Source of the DNA: Burkholderia singularis
Lineage (GTDB): Bacteria > Pseudomonadota > Gammaproteobacteria > Burkholderiales > Burkholderiaceae
Assembly: GCF_900176645.1 (NCBI RefSeq)
Contig: NZ_FXAN01000106.1
Span: 1 to 64,000, forward strand
Length of the DNA: 64,000 nucleotides
Direction: 5' to 3'
Shown here: piece by piece, positions 47,271 to 56,862 of the stretch
Position numbering within the stretch: position 1 is the first letter of the stretch
Layout of the letters: every line of letters starts with the position of its first letter
Notes under the pieces: generated by a model
Told to the model about the DNA's origin: nothing
Database searches by the model: none
The model's input: the letters and a program-made list of their open reading frames with translations, nothing else
Made by a program: the position numbers and the translations under genes

Positions 47271-48974
47271 ATGTCGATTTCCCCGGATTTCGAACCGCGT
47301 GCCGTCACCGGTGCGCGGCTGATCGTCGATGCGCTGCTCGCCAACGACGTCGAGCGCGTGTTTTGCGTGCCCGGCGAAAGCTTTCTCGCCGTCCTCGATT
47401 CGCTTGCCGACGAGACCGAGCGCATCCAGACCGTCGTCTGCCGGCACGAAGCCGCCGCCGCGAACATGGCCGAGGCGCTCGGCAAGCTCACCGGCAAGCC
47501 CGGCGTCGCCTTCGTCACGCGCGGCCCCGGCGCGACGCATGCGTCGATCGGCGTGCACACCGCTTTCCAGGATTCGACGCCGATGATTCTGTTCGTCGGC
47601 CAATGCGCGCGCGAGCATCTGGATCGCGAAGCGTTCCAGGAAATCGACTACCGGCGCATGTTCGGCCAGCTCGCGAAGTGGGTCGCGCAGATCGACGATG
47701 CGCGCCGCATCCCTGAATATCTGAGCCGCGCGTTTCATGTCGCGGTGTCCGGGCGCCCCGGCCCGGTCGTGCTCGCGTTGCCGGAGGACGTGCTGTCCGC
47801 GCCCTGCGCGCCGCAACCGGCCGCGCCGGCCGCGCAGCGCGTTGCCGCGTCGCCTTCGGCCGCGCAGATGCGCGCGCTGCGCGATACGCTCGCGCGCGCC
47901 GAGCGGCCGCTCGCGATCGTCGGCGGCAGCGGCTGGACGCACGCCGCCTGCGACGATCTGCGCCGCTTTGCCGAGCGCTGGCAGCTTCCCGTCGCATGCG
48001 CGTTCCGCTTCCAGGACACGTTCGACAACGCACATTCGAACTACGCGGGCGACGTCGGCCTCGGCATCAATCCGGCGCTCGCCGCGCGCATCCGCGAAGC
48101 CGACGTGCTGCTCGCGCTCGGCCCGCGGCTAGGCGAAGCCACGACGGGCGGCTATACGCTGATCGACATCCCGAAGCCGGCGCAGACGCTGATTCACGTG
48201 CATCAGGGCGCCGACGAACTCGGACGCGTTTATGCAGCCGATTTGCCGATCGTCTCGGGCATGCCAGAAATCGCCGCGCCGCTCGCCGCGCTCGAGCCGC
48301 CGGTGTCGCCCGCCTGGGCGGGCAGCGCGGCCGACGCGCATCGCGCGTATCTGGAATGGCAGGCGCCGCGGCCGATGCCGGGCGACGTGCAGCTCGGCGA
48401 CGTGATCCGGCAACTGCGCGCACGGCTGCCGGACGACGCGATCGTCACGAACGGCGCGGGCAATTACGCCGCATGGCTGCATCGCCACTTCGACTATCGG
48501 CATTTCCGCTCGCAACTCGCGCCGACGAGCGGCGCGATGGGCTACGGCGTGCCGGCCGCGCTGGCGGCGAAATCGCTGTATCCGCAACGCACGGTCGTCG
48601 CGCTGGCGGGCGACGGCTGCTTCATGATGGCCGGCAACGAACTGGCGACCGCGGTTCAGTACGGGCTCGCGATCGTCGTGATCGTCGTCGATAACGGCCA
48701 TTTCGGCACGATCCGCATGCATCAGGAACGCAATTATCCGGCCCGCGTGCACGGCACCGGCCTCACGAACCCGGATTTCGCCGCGTATGCGCGCGCATTT
48801 GGCGCGCACGGCGAGACGGTCGAGCGCACCGCCGATTTTCCGCCCGCGCTCGAACGCGCGCTCGCAAGCGGCCTGCCCGCGCTGATCGCCATTCGTGTGC
48901 CGCAGGAAGCGAGCACGCCGGCCGCTACGCTGACGCAAATCCGTGCGCAGGGGTTGCGCGCGCGTCGCGCATGA
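47271..48974 (+). CDS. Thiamine-diphosphate-dependent enzyme, acetolactate-synthase-like
   Basis: ThDP enzyme of 567 residues with the three domains of the acetolactate synthase/benzoylformate decarboxylase superfamily. The catalytic Glu60 is in VVCRHEAAAANMAEA. The Pyr-domain loop FVTRGPGATHASIGVHTAFQDSTPMILFVG follows. The ThDP-Mg motif is GDGCFMMAGNELATAVQYGLAIVVIVVDN, and the C-terminal activity core GTGLTNPDFAAYARAFGAHGETV is typical. It is probably not the main IlvB, because no regulatory subunit gene follows; many Burkholderia carry such orphan copies. The reaction is unknown. It is followed 36 bp later by a GT9-like gene. Confidence 0.9.
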   Translation: MSISPDFEPRAVTGARLIVDALLANDVERVFCVPGESFLAVLDSLADETERIQTVVCRHEAAAANMAEALGKLTGKPGVAFVTRGPGATHASIGVHTAFQDSTPMILFVGQCAREHLDREAFQEIDYRRMFGQLAKWVAQIDDARRIPEYLSRAFHVAVSGRPGPVVLALPEDVLSAPCAPQPAAPAAQRVAASPSAAQMRALRDTLARAERPLAIVGGSGWTHAACDDLRRFAERWQLPVACAFRFQDTFDNAHSNYAGDVGLGINPALAARIREADVLLALGPRLGEATTGGYTLIDIPKPAQTLIHVHQGADELGRVYAADLPIVSGMPEIAAPLAALEPPVSPAWAGSAADAHRAYLEWQAPRPMPGDVQLGDVIRQLRARLPDDAIVTNGAGNYAAWLHRHFDYRHFRSQLAPTSGAMGYGVPAALAAKSLYPQRTVVALAGDGCFMMAGNELATAVQYGLAIVVIVVDNGHFGTIRMHQERNYPARVHGTGLTNPDFAAYARAFGAHGETVERTADFPPALERALASGLPALIAIRVPQEASTPAATLTQIRAQGLRARRA

Positions 48975-49010
48975 ACATGACGCGGGCTTGATCGGCAGCT
49001 GCATACGTCC

Positions 49011-50180
49011 ATGACGAAAAAAAATGCCCGGGCCGCGCCGCGTTCGAACGGCGAACCTGCGTCGTTGCCGGACCCGGCCGCACATCGGGCCGCCGACGGC
49101 ACGCCACCGCCCGGCAACGCCGCGCTGTCGCCCGCCGACGCGCTCGCGTACCCCGGCACGCTGCTGTCGCCCGACGGCAAGCTCGTCGCGCCATACGATC
49201 TCGAATGCGCGCCGGCAGCCCACCCGCACGGCCATGCCGGCGCGGCCGCTCGCGTCGGCCTGCTGCATGCGGCAAGCCGTCCGTTCACGCTCGATTACGC
49301 GGCGATATCGGCCGTGCATGTGGTCAACGGCATGGGCGTCGCGCTCGGCGACTCGGTGGTCGGCATCACCGCGCTCACGGCCATCCGCGCCGCTCATGCG
49401 CATCTGCGCGTCGTGCTGTACCGGCCTGCGCACGCGCCCGGCTATGTCGACGCGCTATACCGGCTCGCGGCCGGCGCATCGGTGATCGCGCCGCCGCGCG
49501 CGCTGCCCTGGCCCGCCGCCGCGCTGCCCTCGGGCGCACGCGACGCGCGGATCGATCTCGGCAATCATCTGTACTGGCCTGCGTTCGCCGCGACGCCGAT
49601 GATCGACTTCTTCCTGTCGGCCCTCGGCGTGCCGCCCGAATCGGTTCCGGCCAACGCCAAGCGCAATCGCTGGCTCACCGGGCTAGCGCTGCCCGAACTG
49701 CCGCCCGCATGGCGCGGGCGCCGCTATGTGCTGTTCTGCGCGCGGGCCAGCACGCCGCTGCGCAGCATCCCTGCCACGCAGCGCGCCGCGCTCGTCGACC
49801 GGCTCGCGCGGATCTACCGGCTACCGGTGCTCGGCTTCGAGCCGATCGATCATCCGGACTACGTCGACGTGAGCGGCTACTGCACCGACACCGGCCAGTT
49901 CATCGGCTGGGTGAAGCATGCGCGCGCCGTATTCAGCGTGGATACGGCGGCGGTGCATCTCGCCGACGGGTTCGACGTGCCGACGCTCGCGCTGTTTTCA
50001 AGCATCCCGCCCGGCTTGCGCGCGCGCGACTACCCGCATTGCACGTCGGTTACGCTCGATTTGCCCGACGCACTGCGCAGCCGTCACGCCAGCGATAGGC
50101 TCGACGATCTTGCGCAACTCGAAGCCGCTTATCGGCGCATCGACTGGGATGCGCTCGCCTGGCCGAGGCCGCGGGATTGA
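49011..50180 (+). CDS. GT9-like (heptosyltransferase-type) glycosyltransferase
   Basis: A 389-residue protein whose C-terminal half resembles the ADP-heptose:LPS heptosyltransferase family. The motif GWVKHARAVFSVDTAAVHLADGFDVPTLALFSS is the donor-binding signature. The N-terminal half has the GT9-like start VHVVNGMGVALGDSVVGITALTAIRAAHAHLRVVLYRP, after a disordered Pro/Ala tail of about 90 residues. No signal peptide. Its place behind a ThDP enzyme, not LPS genes, is unusual. Start at 49011 lies in an A-rich stretch without a clear ribosome site. Confidence 0.8.
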   Translation: MTKKNARAAPRSNGEPASLPDPAAHRAADGTPPPGNAALSPADALAYPGTLLSPDGKLVAPYDLECAPAAHPHGHAGAAARVGLLHAASRPFTLDYAAISAVHVVNGMGVALGDSVVGITALTAIRAAHAHLRVVLYRPAHAPGYVDALYRLAAGASVIAPPRALPWPAAALPSGARDARIDLGNHLYWPAFAATPMIDFFLSALGVPPESVPANAKRNRWLTGLALPELPPAWRGRRYVLFCARASTPLRSIPATQRAALVDRLARIYRLPVLGFEPIDHPDYVDVSGYCTDTGQFIGWVKHARAVFSVDTAAVHLADGFDVPTLALFSSIPPGLRARDYPHCTSVTLDLPDALRSRHASDRLDDLAQLEAAYRRIDWDALAWPRPRD

Positions 50181-50347
50181 CGGTCTGCCGAACGGCGCAG
50201 GCGTGCGAGGCGGCCGATGGCGGATGCGTCGCCGGCGGCTCCGGCGGCATGACAGCGCGCATGACCGCCGCAGTGGCAAAACGGCCGTCGCGCCCCACGC
50301 CCGCCAGACAGCCGAAGCGCCGCCGTACCGCCCGCGGCTCACCGCGC

Positions 50348-51373
50348 TCAGCATGCGAGCGCATTGCGCAGCGTCTCCGACGGCCGTGTGCCGAACATCC
50401 GCCGATAGTCGGTCGCGAACTGGCTTAGATGCCAGAAGCCCCACGCTGCCGCGACGTCCTGCACCGATTCGGCCGCGCGCCGCCGCAAGTCGCGCCGCGC
50501 GCCGTTCAGGCGCAGCGCGCGCAGATACATCGCCGGCGCCATCCCGAGCACATCCTGAAAGCAGTACTGCAGCGTGCGCCGGCTCACGTGCAACTGCTCG
50601 CACAGTTCCGGCACGCCGACCGGCCGCGAACGATGCGCGAGCACATAGTCGCGCGCGGCCGCGACAATCCTGCGCCGCCGCGACGCGTGAACGCCGGCCC
50701 CGCCATCGGCGGGCGATGCGCACAGATCGAACAGCGCCGCCAGCACCTGCGCCTGCAAATCGTCGCGCGCGCAACCGGACAGCGGCGCGTGCGCCGCGCT
50801 CATCGAACCTGCATCGTCGAGCCGCTGCGCGAGCAGCGCGCAAAGCTCGCTCAGCCGCGCCGCGCCGACCGGTACGACCGCCCGCTGCGGCAGCCGCTCG
50901 TCAAGCTCGCAACGTTCGACCTCCCGTGCGTAGCGGCGCAGCACCGCGCCGCGCACGACCACCCCGTAGATCGAGAATTGCGCGGGCGTCAGCAGTTCGA
51001 ATTCGACGTTGCCGGGGCGCAGCGCGAGCGCGTCTGCGGCGATCGGTTGCGCGTCGATGCGCGCCGCGCCGTCGCGCGCGAGCGGGATACCGAACCAGTA
51101 CGCGTCGCCGCGCACTTCGCACGCCTGCCTGAGCGTGTGGCTCGTCGTCTCGCGAAACAGCTTCATCGTGTCGAGCGGCAGTTCGGTCAGCGTGCCGATA
51201 AAGCGGCCCGCCGCGAGCTGGTCGTAAGCCTGGCGCCAGCCGATCAAATTGCGCGCCTGTTCGTCGGCGTCGTGCGCGACGCTGACGACCGCACGCCCGG
51301 TAACGCCGTCGCCGTCCGCGCTGCGTCCCGTGTCCTCTGCCGTCGTCTCGGCGCTGGCGTGCTCGCGATTCAT
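50348..51373 (-). CDS. eutR: AraC family regulator, EutR-like
   Basis: Probable activator of ethanolamine use, 341 residues. The start at 51373 has GGGAGG upstream. The N-terminal part ([40 protein letters not shown]) matches EutR-type sensor domains. The C-terminal AraC domain is complete: [46 protein letters not shown] and a second helix-turn-helix ending [11 protein letters not shown]. It is divergent from exaC, and eutBC and the permease lie 5-9 kb away. In Burkholderia, EutR would respond to ethanolamine plus cobalamin. Confidence 0.85.
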   Translation of the reverse strand: MNREHASAETTAEDTGRSADGDGVTGRAVVSVAHDADEQARNLIGWRQAYDQLAAGRFIGTLTELPLDTMKLFRETTSHTLRQACEVRGDAYWFGIPLARDGAARIDAQPIAADALALRPGNVEFELLTPAQFSIYGVVVRGAVLRRYAREVERCELDERLPQRAVVPVGAARLSELCALLAQRLDDAGSMSAAHAPLSGCARDDLQAQVLAALFDLCASPADGGAGVHASRRRRIVAAARDYVLAHRSRPVGVPELCEQLHVSRRTLQYCFQDVLGMAPAMYLRALRLNGARRDLRRRAAESVQDVAAAWGFWHLSQFATDYRRMFGTRPSETLRNALAC

Positions 51374-51701
51374 TGCGCCTCCCTTTGCGTTGCCGAAAAT
51401 GAAACGATCGATGCGATCACGCAATTCCCGTGCCGAAGCGCGGCACGGCAGCGGCGCCGCCGCGTGGCCCGGTTGCGCGCCACGCTGTGCCGCCGCTGAA
51501 CAATTCGCGCGGGGCGGCTGTTCCACAACGGCGCAATTGAGCCCAGCACCGCCGCCCCCCGGCACGCCCGCTTCGCGCCGCCGCACACGCCGCGCGGCCG
51601 GGCTGCACCGCCGCCGCGCACGCTGGCACGATTTTGGCGTATCGCAACGCGAGCGCCGCATCGCGCGGCGCCTCACCGATACCGACATGCGAGGAGCAAC
51701 G
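51374..51701. other. eutR-exaC divergent control region
   Basis: A stretch of 328 bp, very GC-rich, with no credible gene. It holds a sigma-54-type promoter candidate at 51624-51638 for exaC and, on the other strand, the eutR leader. Confidence 0.6.
51624..51638 (+). promoter_or_regulatory. Candidate sigma-54 (-24/-12) promoter of exaC
   Basis: TGGCACG, 4 nt, TGGC against the consensus TGGCACG-N4-TTGC: one mismatch, with invariant GG and GC in register. It lies 63 bp before the exaC ATG. No sigma-54 activator gene is in the window. Confidence 0.65.
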
Positions 51702-53222
51702 ATGAATCACGCGGACATGCAACATCTGACGATCGAATTTCCGTACCGCAAGCAATATGGAAATTTCATCGGCGGCGAATGGGTCGCCCCGGTCGGCGGC
51801 GAATATTTCGACAACGTGTCGCCCGTCACCGGCCAGCCGTTCACCGCGATCCCTCGCTCGCGCGAAGCCGACATCGAACTGGCGCTCGATGCCGCGCATG
51901 CGGCGAAGGCCGGCTGGGCCGCGACGTCGCCCGCCGATCGCGCGAACCTGCTGCTGAAGATCGCCGACCGGATGGAGGCGAACCTCATGCGCCTCGCGGT
52001 GGCCGAGACCATCGACAACGGCAAGCCGCTGCGCGAAACGACCGCGGCCGACGTGCCGCTTGCGATCGACCATTTCCGTTACTTCGCGAGCTGCATCCGC
52101 GCGCAGGAAGGCTCGATCGCCGACATCGGCGGCGACATGGTCGCGTACCACTTCCATGAGCCGCTCGGCGTGGTCGGCCAGATCATCCCGTGGAACTTTC
52201 CGCTGCTGATGGCCGCGTGGAAGCTCGCGCCCGCGCTCGCGGCCGGCAATTGCGTCGTGCTGAAGCCCGCCGAGCAGACGCCTGCGTCGATCCTGGTGTT
52301 CGCCGAGCTGATCCGCGATCTGCTGCCGCCGGGCGTGCTGAACATCGTCAACGGCTTCGGCCTGGAGGCGGGCAAGCCGCTCGCATCGAGCAAGCGGATC
52401 GCGAAGATCGCGTTCACGGGCGAAACGTCGACGGGCCGGCTCATCATGCAATATGCGAGCGAAAACCTGATTCCCGTCACGCTCGAGCTGGGCGGCAAGA
52501 GCCCGAACCTGTTCTTCGCCGACGTGATGGACCGCGACGACAGTTACTTCGACAAGGCGCTGGAAGGCTTCGCGATGTTCGCGCTGAACCAGGGCGAAGT
52601 GTGCACGTGCCCGTCGCGCGCGCTTGTCGAGGAAAGCATTTACGAGCGCTTCATGGAGCGCGCGTTGAAGCGCGTCGAATCGATCCGTCAGGGCCATCCG
52701 CTCGACTCGCGGACGATGATCGGCGCGCAGGCGTCGGCCGAGCAGCTCGACAAGATCCTGTCGTACATCGATATCGGCCGCAGCGAAGGCGCGCAATGCC
52801 TGACCGGCGGCGAGCGCAACGTGCTCGCGGGCGAACTCGCGCAAGGCTATTACGTGAAACCGACCGTGTTCCGCGGCCACAACAAGATGCGCATCTTCCA
52901 GGAGGAGATCTTCGGGCCGGTGCTCGCGGTCACGACGTTCAAGAACGAGGAAGAAGCGCTCGAGATCGCGAACGACACGCTGTATGGCCTGGGCGCCGGC
53001 GTATGGACGCGCGACGGCAACCGCGCATACCGGATCGGCCGCGGCATCGAGGCTGGCCGCGTGTGGACGAACTGCTATCACGCGTATCCGGCGCACGCGG
53101 CGTTCGGCGGCTACAAGCAATCGGGGATCGGCCGCGAAACGCACAAGATGATGCTCGATCATTATCAGCAGACGAAGAATTTGCTCGTCAGCTATAGCGA
53201 CAAGCCGCTCGGATTCTTCTGA
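51702..53222 (+). CDS. exaC: NAD-dependent acetaldehyde dehydrogenase ExaC
   Basis: Aldehyde dehydrogenase of 506 residues, same length as Pseudomonas ExaC, which oxidises acetaldehyde to acetate. The NAD-binding and catalytic parts are intact: [29 protein letters not shown], general base Glu in [14 protein letters not shown], and nucleophile Cys301 in [17 protein letters not shown] precedes the ATG at 51702. In this context it removes acetaldehyde released by ethanolamine ammonia-lyase. It is separated from eutBC by the MFS/LysR pair. Confidence 0.93.
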   Translation: MNHADMQHLTIEFPYRKQYGNFIGGEWVAPVGGEYFDNVSPVTGQPFTAIPRSREADIELALDAAHAAKAGWAATSPADRANLLLKIADRMEANLMRLAVAETIDNGKPLRETTAADVPLAIDHFRYFASCIRAQEGSIADIGGDMVAYHFHEPLGVVGQIIPWNFPLLMAAWKLAPALAAGNCVVLKPAEQTPASILVFAELIRDLLPPGVLNIVNGFGLEAGKPLASSKRIAKIAFTGETSTGRLIMQYASENLIPVTLELGGKSPNLFFADVMDRDDSYFDKALEGFAMFALNQGEVCTCPSRALVEESIYERFMERALKRVESIRQGHPLDSRTMIGAQASAEQLDKILSYIDIGRSEGAQCLTGGERNVLAGELAQGYYVKPTVFRGHNKMRIFQEEIFGPVLAVTTFKNEEEALEIANDTLYGLGAGVWTRDGNRAYRIGRGIEAGRVWTNCYHAYPAHAAFGGYKQSGIGRETHKMMLDHYQQTKNLLVSYSDKPLGFF

Positions 53223-53334
53223 CGCGGCACGGCAAGGCCGCCGCACGCGGGACTGCTTACAACGCGGCGGCGGCTGGCGGCCGGGCTGCCGGGCGGCGAG
53301 CGGTGCGTGCCGCCGGGCGCGGCACGCCGATCGC

Positions 53335-54936
53335 TCAGCCGCACTCGCGATCGAACGCGGGCCGTTGCATGCGCTGCGCCGGCGCGTCGATCGGCGTCTG
53401 GTCCGGCGCTTCGCCGTGCGCGTGCGTGCGGCTCAAAAATGCAAATGACGCCAGCGCGCACAGCGCCGTCACCACCGTCAGCCCGTCAAGCACGCTGCCG
53501 AACGCGGCCGCGTAGTCTTGCCGCAGCGCCGTATGCGCGACGCCCGGCACGAGCGCCGCGGCGTGCGCCACATCGCCCGCCGCAAGCCGCGCGGCCGCCT
53601 CGTGCACGACGTCGGGTGCGGCGGACGACGCCGCACCCGCATGCAACCGGGCCTGAACGAGCGCCGCCAGCAGCGCGTTGACGAGCGCAAGCGCGATCCC
53701 TTCGCCCGCCACCCGCATGGTGCTGAAAATCCCCGTCGCCATGCCCGCGCGCGCCTTCGGCACCACGCTCACCGACAAGCCGTCCATCAGCCCCCACGGC
53801 ATCCCCGCGCCGACGCCGATCGTCAGCATCGGCGCGATCAGCCCAAGCGGGGCGGCCGCGCCGCCGGGCGCCGCGCTTTCAAGCGCGCGGTTCAGCCAAT
53901 GCAGCCCGGCTGCCGCGATCAACAGCCCGATCCCCGAGATCACGCCTGCCGACATCCAGCGCGTGAGCGTCGCGGCGAGCGTCGGCACGACGAGCATCGG
54001 CGCGGAGATCGCGAGCATCAGCCAGCCGGTATCGAGTTCGCTCAGGCCGTCCACGCCGATGAAACGCAGCGGCAGCACGACGAGCAATACGATGTAGCAA
54101 TAGCAGGTGGCGATCGGCAGCACCTGCACGCCGACGAAGCTCGGATAGCGAAACAGCGTGAGATCGAGCATCGGGCGGGCAACGCGCGTTTCGATCACGA
54201 CAAAAACGATCGCCAGGCCGGCCGCGCCCGCGAGCAGCCCCGCGACAACCGGATTCGACCAGCCGCTCGCCTGCGATTGGATCACGCCGAATGTGAAGCA
54301 CGACAGCATCGCCGTGAATGCCGCCGTGCCCGCCCAATCGAGGCGCTGCGCGTTGGGATCGCGCGACTCGCGCATCCGCGGCACACCGAAGGCGAGCGAC
54401 AGCACGCCGAGCACCGCGCCCGTCGCGAAGATCGCGCGCCAGCCAAAGCGCTCGATCAGCATGCCGGCGAGCACCGGGCCGAACGCGAGCCCGACGCCGA
54501 ATGTCGTGCCGAGCAAACTGAACGCACGGGTGCGCGCGGCGCCGTCGAATTCCTGCGCGAGCGCGGCCGTGCCACCCGCGAGCGCCGCCGCCGCCGCCAC
54601 GCCTTGCGCGGCGCGCAGCAGATCGACGGCGACGATCGACGGCGCAAAGCCCAGCGCGAGCGCGCACGCGGTAAAACCGCCGACGCCCGCCGCAAACACG
54701 CGCTTGCGGCCGAACTGGTCGGCCAGCGCGCCCGCCGCCATCAACAGGCTGCCGAAGGTCAGCATGAACGCGTTCGTGATCCAGCTCATCGCAGCCGGGC
54801 CGCCATCCAGATCGCGGCCGATCGCGGGCGTGGCGACCGCGCCGCCCGAAAAACTGAGCGGCAACGCGAGCGCGGCCAGGCAGACGGCCGCGAGTATCGC
54901 GAGCCGCGCGGAAGAAAAAGGTGAGTCCGTATCCAT
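53335..54936 (-). CDS. MFS exporter, DHA2 (14-helix) family
   Basis: Inner-membrane drug:proton-antiporter-type carrier of 533 residues with about 14 hydrophobic segments. It begins MDTDSPFSSARLAILAAVCLAALALPLSF. It has the loop 2-3 motif ALADQFGRKRVF and the antiporter-type motif C region around FGVGLAFGPVLAGMLIERFGWRAIF. Divergent from a LysR-type regulator, which is the normal arrangement for a regulated efflux gene. The substrate is unknown. It breaks the ethanolamine gene run and looks like a separate module. Confidence 0.9.
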   Translation of the reverse strand: MDTDSPFSSARLAILAAVCLAALALPLSFSGGAVATPAIGRDLDGGPAAMSWITNAFMLTFGSLLMAAGALADQFGRKRVFAAGVGGFTACALALGFAPSIVAVDLLRAAQGVAAAAALAGGTAALAQEFDGAARTRAFSLLGTTFGVGLAFGPVLAGMLIERFGWRAIFATGAVLGVLSLAFGVPRMRESRDPNAQRLDWAGTAAFTAMLSCFTFGVIQSQASGWSNPVVAGLLAGAAGLAIVFVVIETRVARPMLDLTLFRYPSFVGVQVLPIATCYCYIVLLVVLPLRFIGVDGLSELDTGWLMLAISAPMLVVPTLAATLTRWMSAGVISGIGLLIAAAGLHWLNRALESAAPGGAAAPLGLIAPMLTIGVGAGMPWGLMDGLSVSVVPKARAGMATGIFSTMRVAGEGIALALVNALLAALVQARLHAGAASSAAPDVVHEAAARLAAGDVAHAAALVPGVAHTALRQDYAAAFGSVLDGLTVVTALCALASFAFLSRTHAHGEAPDQTPIDAPAQRMQRPAFDRECG

Positions 54937-55113
54937 CGTTCGTCGAATCCTTCAAAAAAACGCCGGTCTCCGTGACGCACAAGCACGCGCCACACGCTAC
55001 CCAGCCGAGCGATGAACGATAATTCAGATTCAATTGATGAAAAACGACATCAAATTCCTGATATTACGGAATTTAATTCTGCAATTGGCATCACTTGAAA
55101 GGATCGAAGCGGC

Positions 55114-56004
55114 ATGGACAATTTGAACGGCATCGTCGCGTTCGTGCGCACGGCGGAAACGCTGAGCTTCGTCGCGGCGGGCCGCAAGCTCGGCGTTTCG
55201 GCATCGGCGGTCGGCAAGACGATCGCGAAGCTGGAGCGCACGCTCGGCGTGCGGCTCTTTCACCGAACCACGCGCAAGGTCACGCTGACCGACGAAGGGC
55301 GGCATTTCCACGAACGCTGTCACCGTATCCTCGAAGAACTGCGCGACGCCCAAGCCGCCGTCTCGCAGAGTGCGCAGACGCCGCGCGGCCGGCTGCGCGT
55401 GAGCCTGCCCGTGATCGGCTACCGGTTCCTGCTGCCGGTGCTGCCCGAATTCAAGCGCCGCTATCCGGAGGTGGAACTGGATCTCGATTTCAACGATCGT
55501 CTCGTCGACGTCGTCGACGGCGGTTTCGATGCGGTGATCCGCAGCGGCACGCTGACGGATTCGAGCCTGATGTCGCGCCGTCTCGGGCCGTTCCGCTTCG
55601 TGCTGTGCGCGTCGCCCGCGTACCTCGATCAGGCCGGCACGCCGCGCACGCTGCACGATCTGGACGCGCACGGCTGCGTGCGCTACCGCTTCCCGACCAC
55701 CGGCAAGCTTCAGCCTTGGGCGCTGCTGCCAGATGGCAGCGAGCCGCCGAACCTGCGCACCGCGATGACATGCAACAACATGGAGGCCCTGCGCGCCGCC
55801 GTGATCGCGGGATTCGGCATCGGCTACATGCCGGATTTCCTCGCCCACGACGCGCTCGAGCAGCGCAAGCTCGCCACCGTGCTCGACCAGTATTCGATCG
55901 ATCCGGGACAGTTTTCGGTTTTGTGGCCGTCGAGCCGGCAGTTGTCGTCGAAAGTGCGGGTATTCGTCGATTTCATCTGCGAGCGGTTGTTTCGCGGCGA
56001 TTGA
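55114..56004 (+). CDS. LysR family transcriptional regulator
   Basis: Regulator of 296 residues. The N-terminal winged helix is MDNLNGIVAFVRTAETLSFVAAGRKLGVSASAVGKTIAKLERTLGVRLFHRTTRKVTLTDEG. The C-terminal effector domain runs from about 90 to the end (GRLRVSLPVIGYRFLLPVLPEFKRRYPEVELDLDFNDR). It is divergent from the MFS exporter; the 177-bp gap is AT-rich (55020-55095) and should hold both promoters and the regulator site. Confidence 0.94.
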   Translation: MDNLNGIVAFVRTAETLSFVAAGRKLGVSASAVGKTIAKLERTLGVRLFHRTTRKVTLTDEGRHFHERCHRILEELRDAQAAVSQSAQTPRGRLRVSLPVIGYRFLLPVLPEFKRRYPEVELDLDFNDRLVDVVDGGFDAVIRSGTLTDSSLMSRRLGPFRFVLCASPAYLDQAGTPRTLHDLDAHGCVRYRFPTTGKLQPWALLPDGSEPPNLRTAMTCNNMEALRAAVIAGFGIGYMPDFLAHDALEQRKLATVLDQYSIDPGQFSVLWPSSRQLSSKVRVFVDFICERLFRGD

Positions 56005-56070
56005 GGTTCGCCAAATTCGATTGACTCGACTGGCGTCGCATCCGGTGGTCCGCCGCGCCGCGCCGGAGGA

Positions 56071-56862
56071 TCATTCCACCGTCAACTGCCCGGCGCGAGC
56101 CGCGGGCGGCAACGCGTCGCTGTCGTCCTTGAGCCCGACGCCCGTCAGCCCGAGCCGCCGCGCGTGCGTCAGCAGATAGTGCAGCTTGTGCGCGGCCGCC
56201 TCATACGGCAGCCCTTCGGGCCGCACGTTCGAGATGCAGTTGCGCTGCGCGTCATGACAGCCGACCTTCGGCGCATGCGTCAAATAAACCCCGAGACTGT
56301 CCGGCGAACTCAGCCCCGGCCGCTCGCCGATCAGCATCGCGACGAGCCGCGCGCCGAGCAGTTCGCCGATCTCGTCGCCGAGCGCGACGCGCGCCTGCCG
56401 CGCAACCACCACCGGCCCGATCCGCCAGCCGTCGAGCTTCGGCCGCACCGCGTTCAACAGCGGCAGCGCCTGCTTGGCCGCGGCGAACGCCGACAGGCCG
56501 TCGCCGATCACGAACACGACATCGGGGCGCGCCGCGCCGCCGCTTGCGGCCGCCGCCTGCGCGAGCGCCGCGCGGCTCGCGTCGGACAGCCTGCGGCCGA
56601 GGTCCGGCCGGCGCAGGTAATGCTGGCGATCCGGCGCCGCGCTGTCGGCCGCGAGCGTCGCGAAACCGGCTGCGTCCAACTCGCGGCGCAGCGCATCGGC
56701 ATCGAGCGGCTGATGCACCGCGTCGCGCGCCTGCGCGTGCGACAGGTTGAACGCGAGCAAAGGCGCGGTCGGCAAGCTGTTGCCCGCGCGGCCGAGCGCA
56801 ATCCGCGCGTTCGTGAACGCGCGCAGTTCACTCCACGGATTCCTTTCGACCGCGTCGCTCAT
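56071..56862 (-). CDS. eutC: Ethanolamine ammonia-lyase small subunit
   Basis: Small subunit of the adenosylcobalamin-dependent lyase, 263 residues. It starts MSDAVERNPWSELRAFTNARIALGRAGNSLPTAPLLAFNLSHAQARDAVHQPLD, the conserved EutC opening. It carries VFVIGDGLSAFA and LIGERPGLSSPDSLGVYLTHAPKVGCHDAQRNCISNVRPEGL. The start overlaps the eutB stop as ATGA, so translation is coupled. Confidence 0.96.
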   Translation of the reverse strand: MSDAVERNPWSELRAFTNARIALGRAGNSLPTAPLLAFNLSHAQARDAVHQPLDADALRRELDAAGFATLAADSAAPDRQHYLRRPDLGRRLSDASRAALAQAAAASGGAARPDVVFVIGDGLSAFAAAKQALPLLNAVRPKLDGWRIGPVVVARQARVALGDEIGELLGARLVAMLIGERPGLSSPDSLGVYLTHAPKVGCHDAQRNCISNVRPEGLPYEAAAHKLHYLLTHARRLGLTGVGLKDDSDALPPAARAGQLTVE

